The translations under genes were made by a program, and so were the position numbers. Shown here one piece after another: positions 12,611-22,337 of a stretch of DNA of 64,000 nt. Below the pieces are notes generated by a model. The model saw only the letters and a program-made list of their open reading frames with translations, was not told the DNA's origin and did no database searches. The first letter of the stretch is position 1. Each line of letters begins with the position of its first letter. The stretch is from Gentiana macrophylla. Taxonomy: Eukaryota > Streptophyta > Magnoliopsida > Gentianales > Gentianaceae. The stretch is taken from contig CM047810.1 of the NCBI GenBank assembly GCA_026214975.1, forward strand, positions 90,140,560 through 90,204,559, in the 5' to 3' direction.

Positions 12611-13042
12611 AAACTCAAAACGAAACATATAAAGAAAAGAATAGCAGAAAGAAAATAAAACCTAAAATAGTAATAATTAAGGCAACAAATTTATACGATC
12701 TAAAATCTAAGGCAAATCTAAGCTAAATCTAAGGCTGCTAAAATCTAAGTTCTAAAGAAAAATCTAAGGCTAAATGTAAAATATGAAAATTAAAATTAAC
12801 AGGTGAATACGAAAAATAGAAAAATAAAAAGAAGAAAAACTTATGAAAGATCTAAAATCTAAACTATAAAAATTATGATAAAATAAAGGTCTAATAAAAA
12901 TCTATGGCAAAGTCTAAAGTCATAAAAAAAATAACATAAAAAAAAACTAAAAATAAAAATGTAACTATTAGATTATCACCTAAAAGAGATTAGCATCGAT
13001 ACAAAAAATTGCACCTAGAAGAATCCGACAACCGTTACCGAC
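12611..13042 (-). other. Element I untranslated leader, AT-rich
   Basis: Low-complexity A-rich sequence with short repeats of the type TCTAAGGCTAAAT. No ORF or structured RNA was recognised. It lies between the PBS and the GC-rich leader block. Confidence 0.6.
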
Positions 13043-13060
13043 TCCCCGGCAACGGCGCCA
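13043..13060 (-). promoter_or_regulatory. Primer-binding site of element I (tRNA-Asp)
   Basis: The + strand reads TCCCCGGCAACGGCGCCA, the 3' end of plant nuclear tRNA-Asp including CCA. The minus strand is therefore an 18-base perfect PBS, 6 bases from the LTR end. tRNA-Asp priming is usual for Athila-type elements. Confidence 0.95.
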
Positions 13061-13066
13061 AAAACT

Positions 13067-14833
13067 TGTTCGGTAAAAACGAGGTTTACAATTTATAACC
13101 GAAACACCCCAAGTATAAGGATCGTAGTATAGGATGTTAACGGGTCGTCCTAAGGGAGTGGAATGTTTATCGGATCAAAGTGCAATAATTAAATCGATTA
13201 TGTCACGAATTATTAACTAAACTAGGGTTTATGCTAAAAATAGAGCTAATGAACAGTAACTACGATGAACAGTAAAAACGATGATGAACAGTAACTTGGA
13301 TGAATAGTAAATTTGCAGAAAATTAACAATTAACAACTAGAATTTAAAACAACTAACTTAGCAATCAACGATTTATACTAATGATTCGATTTATCAAGTA
13401 ATTAAAACAACGGCAAGGCAACGGGAATCCACCGATCAACAAACCCAACTCCAACTAGACGGCAAGTAAAAGATATGATTTTTAGTAATGATCTACCACT
13501 TAATTCGATTAAATTTCTCTAAACGAATTCTAGGGTTCCGCTCTCTTTTCAAGTAAAACAAAACAACATGAAAAACACGATCACGAGATTATTTCTAATA
13601 CTTTACTCAATTAACTATAAACGATCTCTCGAATTATAATTAATCGCATCAATTAAAAAGATCACAACTTGAACAATATTTTCATATAAATTCAAAGCAT
13701 AAAAGATGGTTTCATCGATCTCTCGATTCAAATAAAACATAAACGATAAATAACAAATTCTAATTGACGAAAAACGATAACTTTACTCACTAAAAGTACG
13801 GCTAAAAATCTCTCTAGTTGGTGTTGATGTTGATCGGTTTCATCCGTTGTCCCACCGCGATGTGCTTAGCCAACAATCATGTTGATGAACATGATCATTG
13901 GAATGGAGAGATTCATCCCTAATTAGGCTTTGGTAATTGCGGCTGCTACTCTAAATTGCGTGTGGAATTATTGATAATAAATTAGGGTTGCAATTGCCGC
14001 TGTATTTATAAGGAAATAAGGCGGCTACCCTCAAAGTCGGTGGTGAACGGGCGTTTGCCATGATGGACGCCCGTCCAGGAGCTTCTGGACGCTACATGGA
14101 CGTTCGTTTGAGGTCAAGTCAAGGCTCAGATCAAATTGTCGCTTTGTGAACGCTAGTTCAGCGACTCAAACTTCTAAAATTCATATCTTGAGTTGTAGAC
14201 CTCCAAAAATTATGATCCGAATGTCATAATTAAGCTCTCGGAAAACTCTACAACTTTCATTAAGGACTCTTCTTCAGAAAACACCTTTTTGATTAGCCCG
14301 TCGTATTACGAGTATATTACGACATTTTCCAGTAGTTTCAGCAACAGCATCCAAACTTGTAACGCTCATATCTCGGGCCTCATAAGTCGGAATGAAGTGA
14401 TTCAAAATCCTGTAGAATCCTCTCTTCAAGCCCTACAAATCTTCTCTTGAGGTCGAGAGTCAAATCAGTGTATATCATATCAAGAACTGCATCGGAAGTT
14501 CGGCTGCTTGAAAGCTTCATTCCAAGCTTTATCTCCATCTTCCTTCCATTTCACTTCTCTTCCATGCAAAACCTCATCATTTAATCCTCTTGCATGCCAA
14601 AATATGTATCTATAACATAGGAAAATATACCAAAGCGTAACACAATCCCAAAATAACATAAAATCACAATTTAAGCACATAAATCGTTACATTTTGCAAT
14701 TTATTATCTTTATCTTTAAACATCATTTGCTCAGTTTATCCTTTTGGCGAGTGATTTTCTATAAAAATCACTAAAACACGGGAGATAATGTTACGAAATA
14801 ACTCGATAAAAACCATAAAATTAGTCGTAAACA
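13067..14833 (-). repeat. 5' LTR of element I
   Basis: 1767 bp, TG...CA, with the TSD copy GGTAC at 14834-14838. It retains the 147-bp segment (14664-14810) missing from the other LTR. Most remaining differences from the other copy are small indels or changes at CTG/CAG and CG sites. Predicted TATA about 14000-14010, GC block about 14013-14110. Confidence 0.95.
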
Positions 14834-14913
14834 GGTACTATCTTTTTAATTCTCTTTTTAATATGCAATTTAATTAGTTTCGTCTTTTACCGGATAGACG
14901 TTAAAGAACTGGA

Positions 14914-15336
14914 ATGCCTTTTATAGATAGAATAGAAGTTTTTATTTTACTTTTAAATTTAGGTTTAGATAAAGATGTTGCCTTTAGAATAGAAGCCTTA
15001 GTTTTTAATTTAAACAAGGAGCTGATAAGCGAAATCAGAGAAAGAAATCTTTGTAATGGAAAATCGAGAAGTGCTATAAAGAGAAGGGCAAGATTTCTAA
15101 TGAGATGTAGAATATGTGGAAAAAGTGAACATAATGGAAAATGTGGAGACAGCACAACCAAATCACAGGATGAATGTTTGAAGGTAATTAAGATGGGAAC
15201 GACTAGGTGGTTATCCGAAAATCCCGATGGACAACAAAGAGAGAATTCAAACGCATCATTTCTCGGAATTAGGTTGATGGACCGTTATTATAGAAATCTT
15301 GAAGATTTAAGAATGGTAGGAGTAGAATTAGATTAA
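14914..15336 (+). CDS. Zinc-finger-like accessory ORF of element A, after integrase
   Basis: 140 codons, open from ATG to stop. Near residues 70-80 is CRICGKSEHNGKC, pattern C-x2-C-x4-H-x3-C, one residue shorter than a classical retroviral zinc knuckle. Further conserved parts are LGLDKDVAF, CNGKSRSAIKRRA and RWLSENPDGQQRENSNASF. Related copies sit at the same place in E (61345-61734) and, decayed, in B (46622-47028). A basic stretch before the finger suggests nucleic-acid binding. I do not recognise a named family. It is the only intact accessory ORF of A. Confidence 0.8.
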   Translation: MPFIDRIEVFILLLNLGLDKDVAFRIEALVFNLNKELISEIRERNLCNGKSRSAIKRRARFLMRCRICGKSEHNGKCGDSTTKSQDECLKVIKMGTTRWLSENPDGQQRENSNASFLGIRLMDRYYRNLEDLRMVGVELD

Positions 15337-15704
15337 GTTTTATGTTTTTCAAAAAAAAAAAAGAAGAATCAAGTAATTACTAACGATTCGAGTCGATAAG
15401 AGTTCGGTTCGATTCGTTAGCTTTATAACCTAAAAAATCACAATTCTATCATCTTCATCTTCTTCATTTTTTTCAAGAGCAAAAGCCGCCCCACCCCTTT
15501 TCACCTCTTCAAAAATTTCATCACTTTTCACCATTTTTTCTATCACAAACTACTTAATTAATCATCTTATCTTCCATTACACTACATAAAATCATCACCA
15601 TTGCATAAAAGGATAGATTTTGCAAGCAAAGCTCCTCTTTTCAACACATTCCGGCGACCACCATACATTCCGGCAACTATCTACTTTTTCTAGCTTTATA
15701 CGGT

Positions 15705-15756
<52 letters not shown>

Positions 15757-15885
15757 ATCATTTCAATTTTTATTAAGCTTTTTAGTTTTATAAATTTTAT
15801 TTTTGAATATTTTGGTCTAAGTACTTATTGGTTTTTGTTGTTTGTTGTTGATTTTTGTTGTTATTTTGTCATACCATTATCGTAG
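15337..15885 (+). promoter_or_regulatory. ORF1 leader of element A, with predicted 5'-UTR intron
   Basis: No ORF. A CG-bearing patch at 15380-15416 (TTCGA-like words) precedes TTTATAACC. Then comes a pyrimidine-rich leader resembling that of B. A predicted intron spans 15703-15885: donor G|GTAACAAT, an AT repeat at 15709-15754, a T-rich stretch and acceptor CGTAG directly before the ATG at 15886. Element B has the same architecture at 45766-45916. Confidence 0.55.
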
Positions 15886-17399
15886 ATGGCCTCATCATCT
15901 AGGAAAACCTCTAAGAAAAGAAAGCCAGATAACCCTGTTGTAGTACCGGTTCATGAACCGCGCCCTTAAACGAACTCAAGAAGAAGCCGTTTCTTTTGAG
16001 AAAACCGCTAGTGATGAAGCTAAGAATGCCTATAATGGATATTTTAGTAAGTGCGGGGTTACTTTAGAACATGGTATTGATTTTGACTGTTTAGGAGAAG
16101 AAGTGAGAAAAATCTTTCAAGATAGGGAGTGGATGGAAATTGCAATGGAACGCACTGATAAGATAAATGTTACAATGGTAGCCGAGTTCTATTATGTTTT
16201 GTCTACTTATGATAAGGCTACTCTTGAAGAACTGGAATATATCCCTCTTAGGACGGTTAATGTCACTTTCAATCCTGTTATGATTAATAATATGTATGGT
16301 TTACCTGAGATATTTGATGATGATGATTATCATGCTGTTTGGAATTTAGACCAACCTCCTGGACTACTGGCTAAATCATATGAAGCTCAGGCTGCCTTTG
16401 ATTCCACAGCAGTATGGAAAGATAATAGATTTCCTTATGGACGTTGTATAAGAGACATAAGGGCTATTAAGCAATTTATAGGACTTAATGTTAATCCTTC
16501 GGCTCATTTATGTGCTTATGGTCGTGAAGATGTTGTTTTAGCCTGGGCTATGGTTAATGACATTCCAATAAATCTGGGGAAACTAATCTTTACCAAGGCA
16601 TGTGATTTTGTTAAGAATAGACCTCGAGGGGGACGTTTTCCGTTCCCTAATCTTATTTCTGCCTTGTGTGATCTTCTTGAAGTGCCAAAATTACCCTCAG
16701 ATAGGATTATGTCACCTTATGCTCCACTTATCGGTCAAAAACTAACTGCCTTGCCTGCTGGTACAATCAATTACAATAATCCCAATCGCCAGCAGCAGCC
16801 GCCACCACCACCTACTACTAGACCACCACCAGCGTTTCCTAGATCTTCCAGACAGCCACTCCAGAGCCATAATAGCCTGATATTAGATATGATGCAAAGA
16901 TATCATTCGAGCCTGAGCTCGATCTTGATGCCAACATAGCCTTAGCTGCAGAAAAGAATAGAGAGTGGCAGGAAAATTTAAGGATTGGTCAGCAAGGTCT
17001 GAGAGATTATGTCGGAAGTCTGAACCCATCTTATCCTGACACATTCCCACGGTGTCAGTCTAAGCCTTCACTATGCCTATTTGGATTCCACCTATTCCAC
17101 CTCCGGTTATTTATCAGATTATACTCCGTCATCTCTAGGACGAGGAGGTATGTTTACTGAGTTCAAGAGAGATATCCATGGGCATGGGAGGAGTCACTTC
17201 AGTTGCAGATGTTACAGCTGGTCTCAGTTCGATTGGATTGGAAGGTTCAGTGACAATGACGACTAGGCAGACTCAGGCTACATTTCAAGCATCTACTTCA
17301 GCAGATCCACAACAGTTCAACTATGATTTCAGTTCGACTCAGTCTCTAGGGTCTGAATTTACTTCTAGACCTATTTGGATCATTGTCGCGGCAAGATGA
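15886..17399 (+). pseudogene. Accessory ORF1 of element A (plant transposon-protein-like), frameshifted
   Basis: The ATG at 15886 follows the predicted intron and gives MASSSRKTSKKRKPD, where KKRK resembles a nuclear localisation signal. A frameshift near 15950 leads into the long frame 15953-16939. That frame contains NVTMVAEFYYVLS, a W-rich middle, and AIKQFIGLNVNP...AMVNDIPINLGKLIF...FPNLISALCDLL, then a Pro/Gln-rich tail. Another shift leads to 17178-17399 (VADVTAGLSSIGLE), matched in B. The fold pattern resembles the plant family databases call putative plant transposon protein; this is from memory. It is paralogous to ORF2. Function unknown. Confidence 0.75.
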
Positions 17400-17674
17400 C
17401 TCATCTTTTGACGATCATCATCGATTACAACCCGTATGATTGACTTTTATTATCTTTTACATTTGCCTTGATGTATGACGGTATACTATGGTTTGTTTTT
17501 TTTGTTTTAGACTGTTTGATGCACTCTGTGGTTAGTGCACTTCGTAGTTTTACGTTTTTTTCGTTGTTTCTATTTTATTAGCCCTTTTCCCCCACGTTTT
17601 AGATAAAAATGCATATCTACACACTGAAAGAACCTGATAGAACATCCTGAAATGAAAAAATCTCGATCAGGCAT

Positions 17675-17779
17675 CAGAGCACCGGCCCGCGCTGTACTTG
17701 ACCGGCCCGAGCGGTGCTCTGTGTACCGCCAACCTTCTTCAGGTTGTTTCCTATCTGATTCTATCATTTCTATAAATGG
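17675..17779 (+). promoter_or_regulatory. Internal promoter-like module before ORF2 of element A
   Basis: CAGAGCACC (17675-17683) and GGTGCTCTG (17713-17721) are perfect 9-bp inverted arms around two CCGGCCCG words. A TATA box, TTCTATAAATGG (17768-17779), follows, and the ORF2 start is at 17853. The CCGGCCCGAGC word also occurs upstream of the TATA box in this element's LTR (20634-20645). Element B has an equivalent module. Confidence 0.6.
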
Positions 17780-17852
17780 AAACAGATGCATCATTCCTCA
17801 ATTGCTAATTCACTGAATAAAGCTTCTTGTTTTCTTATAAAGACCGTATAAA

Positions 17853-18739
17853 ATGTCTGATCATTCATCCGTTAATAGTTACTCTCCTCCTCATACCCCA
17901 AATTCTGTGCTTCCAAATCCCGAATATTATTATCCGACTTTTCACCCAATACCTTATAATTATATGAATGACTCAACTCCAAATCCTTTTATCAGTAATT
18001 TCAATCAGTCACCGGTACTGATTGAAAAGGGTTTAAATTTTCGGAAAGTGGATCATTGGGCGTTCATACGGATGCAAGGTGATGGGTGGGAACATTTTTG
18101 TCGTATGCCAAGAGGAAGTGTTAACGTTACGTTGGTTAGAGAATTTTATTCTATGTTGTCAAAAGCTACCACGGTCGGAACAACACCGGCTGTTACAGTT
18201 AGAGGTGTTGTTGTTCCTTTCACATCTATTATCATAAATAGTGTTTTTCATATACCACCAGTCCAAACGTCACCTACTAGTCATTTTGAGTATCATTGGA
18301 GACTTGATACTGCTGCTGGATTCATTAACAAACGGGAGGAATCTTACCAAGTCATATTCTCATAGTATAATAATAATCACGATATTTCCACAGCTGCCTT
18401 ACTTCCCTATCTTAGAACGTGGAAACGTTTCATCAATTCCCGAGTATACCCTACTGCTGATTTTTCAGAGATCAGTGATGATGAAATGTTGTTGTTATAT
18501 GCCATCGCTTGTGGAGCTGTTATAGATTGGGGAGTCTTAATTCAAAAGGCTGCTGTGAGTTTTGCCTTTGGGAGACGACCAAACCGTCAGCCAATGCCTT
18601 TTTCATGGTTGATATCCCGAATTTGTACTCATTTGGCTAGGGTCCGAGAAAGAGCGACAGATGAAATCTTCCCGCCGCCTTCCTCAGTTGGGCTATTACT
18701 ATCGGTATCCCGGAGGTTCATCAAGTGAAGAAAATTAGA
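17853..18739 (+). pseudogene. Accessory ORF2 of element A, one in-frame stop and a late frameshift
   Basis: It starts MSDHSSVNSYSPPHTPN. The core has NVTLVREFYSMLS, VRGVVVPFTSIIINSVF, then after a TAG at 18363-18365 ALLPYLRTWKRFINSRVYP, LLLYAIACGAVIDWGVLIQ and MPFSWLISRICTHL. The two halves share one frame. Near the end a shift is needed to reach the C-terminus ending SSSEEN. Homologues are B 42903-43731 and the C-terminal half in E at 34813-35160. It has the same block order as ORF1, so the two look like an ancient duplication. No signal peptide or membrane segment was seen. Confidence 0.78.
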
Positions 18740-20307
18740 TGTTTTATGACGAAGAAGTAAGTTGAGTTAAGTAAGAGTAAGTTAGTTTAAGAAAGAATGA
18801 ATTAACTTAGTTTTAGCTTTTTCTAGTTTAAAGTAATGTTTTAGTAGTTAACTTGTACTTTTTTAATTTTGTAAAATATTTGTGTGTTGTTTTACTATGT
18901 TTTGCCTTTATGCTATATTATATAAACGCTCAAATCATGTATGACACGTAAAATATTTAATCGTTATAAAATTCATTTTATTTTCTAAACCAAATGTTTA
19001 TTACCCATTAGACATCGGGACGATGCCAATTTAAGTAAGTGGGGGAGTAGAGATTGGTTAGTAAATAAATTGAATTTAATATATCAAATGCTTAAACACT
19101 TAGTTTAATTATTCTTAAGGAAATAAACGAAATAATATATAATTATTATAATATGGATAGTATATTTGGATAGAATAATTTTTTTTTAACTAAGTAAAGT
19201 AATCTCGATATATTATTTCTATATTATTTATATCTATTTTAGATTTTTATCAAGATTTTAAGTATGTATACCTAGATAAATAGTATGAAATATTATTTTT
19301 TTGAAATTAGACAAAAGTTACTTATAATTATAATAAAATTTTAGAATGATTTTCTTTTCAAGACAAGTATGAATTTGGAATCGGATTAGGAATGATGAGA
19401 TTTTTGGCATTACTTTGACTAACTATGGCCAAATAAGCCTACCCGAACGTAATTTTCAATTTTTGTCCCCACCTCAGCCTTGTAGAGTGATCAAGACCTC
19501 ACTCGAAATTAGTCATTATGATTAACTAGATATAACCGACCCTTAACTTAAAATGGTCTACATTTCCTTGAAATCCCGCAAGTTTAGTATGTGCTTATGG
19601 ATAGCGGTGACGACATCGAAATTCAATAGTGGTATATGCTGAGATTGGAATAAATATTATTCGGAAGGCAATCTTTTATCAAATATTGTTATTCTCTAGA
19701 AAAAGAAAAAGTTGGAATAGTTAGGTGCGTTGATGTATTCGTTCTCACCTCATGACGCTTGAAAGATAGTCGATTCTGGCAATGAGTTCGGATATGTTAG
19801 TATTCTAAAAATAAAAAATAAAAAAAAACAAGGGAAAAATGAAAAAATATGGTTATTAGAATTAAATTTTGAAAACAGTGTCAGGATGTTACTGATCAAG
19901 ATATCTTTGATCAAAAGTTGAAGGTGTAAGTACGTACGGCTTGCTTCAATTTCTTTTGATTTTCCTTTGTTATCCTTTCGATTTGCCAAACACCCTGAGC
20001 CTGAACGTTATAAGCCATTTTGCCAACTACTTGACTTAGTCATTGATTCCGAAATTTCATATAGTGGCGATTACAAAGTTATTCTAAGTATTTTATTTTA
20101 TATTTATTAAGTAATTCATGTAGAATTTCATTTAGATAATATTTTATAACTAATTTATTAAGTTATACACATTTTATATCTTTTTAATAATCTTAGATAG
20201 ATAAAATTAATATAATTATAATATTGACAGCATACGTTACTAAGTTAGAAATTTAGTCTAGAAGAACTATATTATTGGCATTATAACATTTTATATATTA
20301 TCGCTTA
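18740..20307 (+). other. 3' non-coding region of element A
   Basis: AT-rich, no credible ORF. It is recognisably homologous to 33304-34812 (E) and 41266-42902 (B), for example in the stretch with TCTACATTTCCTTG near 19557. Contains the internal PPT at 19013-19052. Confidence 0.75.
19013..19052 (+). promoter_or_regulatory. Internal polypurine tract and hairpin of element A
   Basis: CATCG GGA CGATG (19013-19025) forms a 5-bp stem with a GGA loop, followed by AAGTAAGTGGGGGAGTAGAG. It lies about 1.3 kb upstream of the 3' PPT and is matched in B and E. Confidence 0.65.
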
Positions 20308-20346
20308 TTTTGCTCGAGGACGATCAAAAGCTAAGTGGGGAGTAGT
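20308..20346 (+). promoter_or_regulatory. 3' polypurine tract and hairpin of element A
   Basis: TTTTG-c-TCG AGGA CGA-t-CAAAA (20308-20329) is a hairpin with one C/T mismatch. AAGTGGGGAGTAGT follows and ends where the 3' LTR begins. Confidence 0.85.
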
Positions 20347-20614
20347 TGATGTATGATAAAAATATAACTATATTATATGACTTTTTATATCGTATTTACG
20401 ATAATATCGTATAAATTCTATAAAAATATATCTAAAAACTCATAAAAATCTAAATCATTATAAATATATATTATCGTTATAATTTTAGTAAAACTTATAG
20501 TTTTTGTGGTCGTAATATCTTGTGGCTCGTGTTTTTGGTGTTTTGAGTGCGTGTGATGAAAAATCAAGAATTAAGATCAAATAAAGAGAAAACCGAAGAC
20601 GGATATTTTTCAAA

Positions 20615-20766
20615 GTCCGCCCGAACCAAGAAGACCGGCCCGAGCCGGAATCTCTCTCGCAATCAAAGACATGGACTCTCGACACCAAAGAAATGCAGAT
20701 CGTTTGACCGCCCGCGCGCGGTGCATGCCTGCTTGCCGCCGCCTCTTTGCTGAGCCTATAAATACA
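20615..20766 (+). promoter_or_regulatory. Predicted LTR promoter of element A
   Basis: A CG-rich block (GTCCGCCCG, ACCGGCCCGAGCCGG, CCGCCCGCGCGCGG, CCGCCGCC) ends just before CCTATAAATA (20756-20765). GTACCAATATATAT follows and opens a long TA repeat. Same order as in B and E. Confidence 0.65.
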
Positions 20767-20794
20767 AACTCATATGCAGGTTGTTGAGAGTGTA

Positions 20795-20926
<132 letters not shown>

Positions 20927-22068
20927 ATCTTAATCTAGTTTCTAGTTATGTAAATACCGTAAAAGGCATTCTCATTGAAATAATAATGTAGTATAAGTCT
21001 CGTGTAATACTTAGAAGGATTATCAAGGCTCGTTGTTGCTAAAGGAGTTGTTATTTCCAGAGAATACGGCTCTGACGCTACAATTGTAATCTGGTAACTT
21101 TTTAATGTATTTATGTTTGTTTATTTATATTAGTATCTATATATTAGTTATAATGATATTAGGCTAACTCTATATCTAGCCAAGATAAGAAATTGAATTA
21201 GTTTTATATTTTTAGGGAAATAGATGATGACTATGTTAAAATTGAATTAAAATCGATTATAATGAATTTCTTTCTATTTGCGCTTAATGAAAAGTTAAAA
21301 TTGAATTAGCTACTCGATTTAACAAGAATCGTAACCTAATGATGAACTGACCAGAGAAGTTAGGATACGCGATCATGAATAGAAAGACCGGAGGGTAAAA
21401 ATGGCCGCCTGACAACGGAATCCTATTTTCTACGGCAGATTTGTCCTAGAAAAACAAATCTTATTGAAAATTGGACTCAAGATATTATCACGTTAAAATC
21501 ACCTGTTTAATTGAGCAATACACAAAATACCGGCCGTATGACAAAACGGAGTTCCCGAGCTTGAGGATGACATTGGACAGAGGACTTTTGACGTATGACA
21601 ATTTCATACGCTCATGTGAGGAGGAGTTGTCTAGCTTAGGAGTACACCGGTTTATATATAATTGATTAACCTTAAAATAAGGAAAGATCAAGCATATATA
21701 TTTCTACTAAAAAGAGATACTGATTCCGTGACATATTCTTGGCTAGTTTTTAATAATATTACTAGTATTTATATCCTATATATTGTATTGGTACCTATAT
21801 ATATTTATATCTATATATATCTGTTTTAGTTTTATGCATTTAATTACTGTTTTAATTTTATTTACTGTTTTACGGTTACTAAAAAGGAAAAGGAAAAACT
21901 GCGACTTAGATTGAGTTAATAACAGCTTCTTGGTGATTAACCACACTCTGAATTACCACACGTTTCCCTGAGGATACGACACCTGACTCACCATATTACG
22001 CTACAATTTGACCCGGTACACTGCCGGTTAAGGATTGTAATAGCACTAGTAAAGGTCTTGTCAGTCGG

Positions 22069-22337
22069 CTGTGAAGACAGCATATGGATCCCCAGGTTGC
22101 AGAATGAATCAGCTCCGGCGACCGGAGGAGTGAAGAAGCCCAACAGATTCCGTCCCTGGAACAGCTGCTCTCTGGGGGAGCAGATGTCTCTTCGTCTTTG
22201 AATTTGAGCATTTTTTTTTGTCTCGTTTCCATTTTAATTTATTTCTGGTTTTGGAATTTCTTCTAGCGGATTAGGATTAGTAGATGGTACAGATTGAAGC
22301 AGTTATGGATAATCAAACATGCTTCTGAACCAACAAT
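22069..22337. other. Unassigned sequence between element A and lectin-kinase remnant
   Basis: I see no supported gene. A 78-codon minus-strand ORF (21996-22232) overlaps the LTR end and has no recognisable domain. Confidence 0.5.

Larger units (their letters stand above)
2998..14833 (-). mobile_element. Complete Athila-type retrotransposon I, inserted in element A
   Basis: About 11.8 kb, bounded by TG/CA, two LTRs and a 5-bp TSD. In minus-strand order: 5' LTR (13067-14833), tRNA-Asp PBS (13043-13060), leader, gag, protease, RT (FMDDFSVYG), RNase H, integrase, an internal PPT, about 1 kb non-coding DNA, a 3' PPT and the 3' LTR (2998-4625). It lacks the zinc-finger ORF and accessory ORFs of A, B and E. 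Many stops and frameshifts make it inactive. It is a different Athila-type family from its host: its LTR sequence and LTR ends are unlike those of A. Confidence 0.95.

Noticed and set aside
13043..13060. tRNA-like sequence (tRNA-Asp 3' end), also at 53318-53335
   Set aside because: Only the last 18 bases of tRNA-Asp are present, next to an LTR. These are primer-binding sites, not tRNA genes.
17853..18739. Interpretation of ORF2 as a viral-type envelope gene
   Set aside because: It occupies the env-like position of Athila elements, but I see no signal peptide, transmembrane segment or glycoprotein pattern. ORF1/ORF2 paralogy argues for another role.
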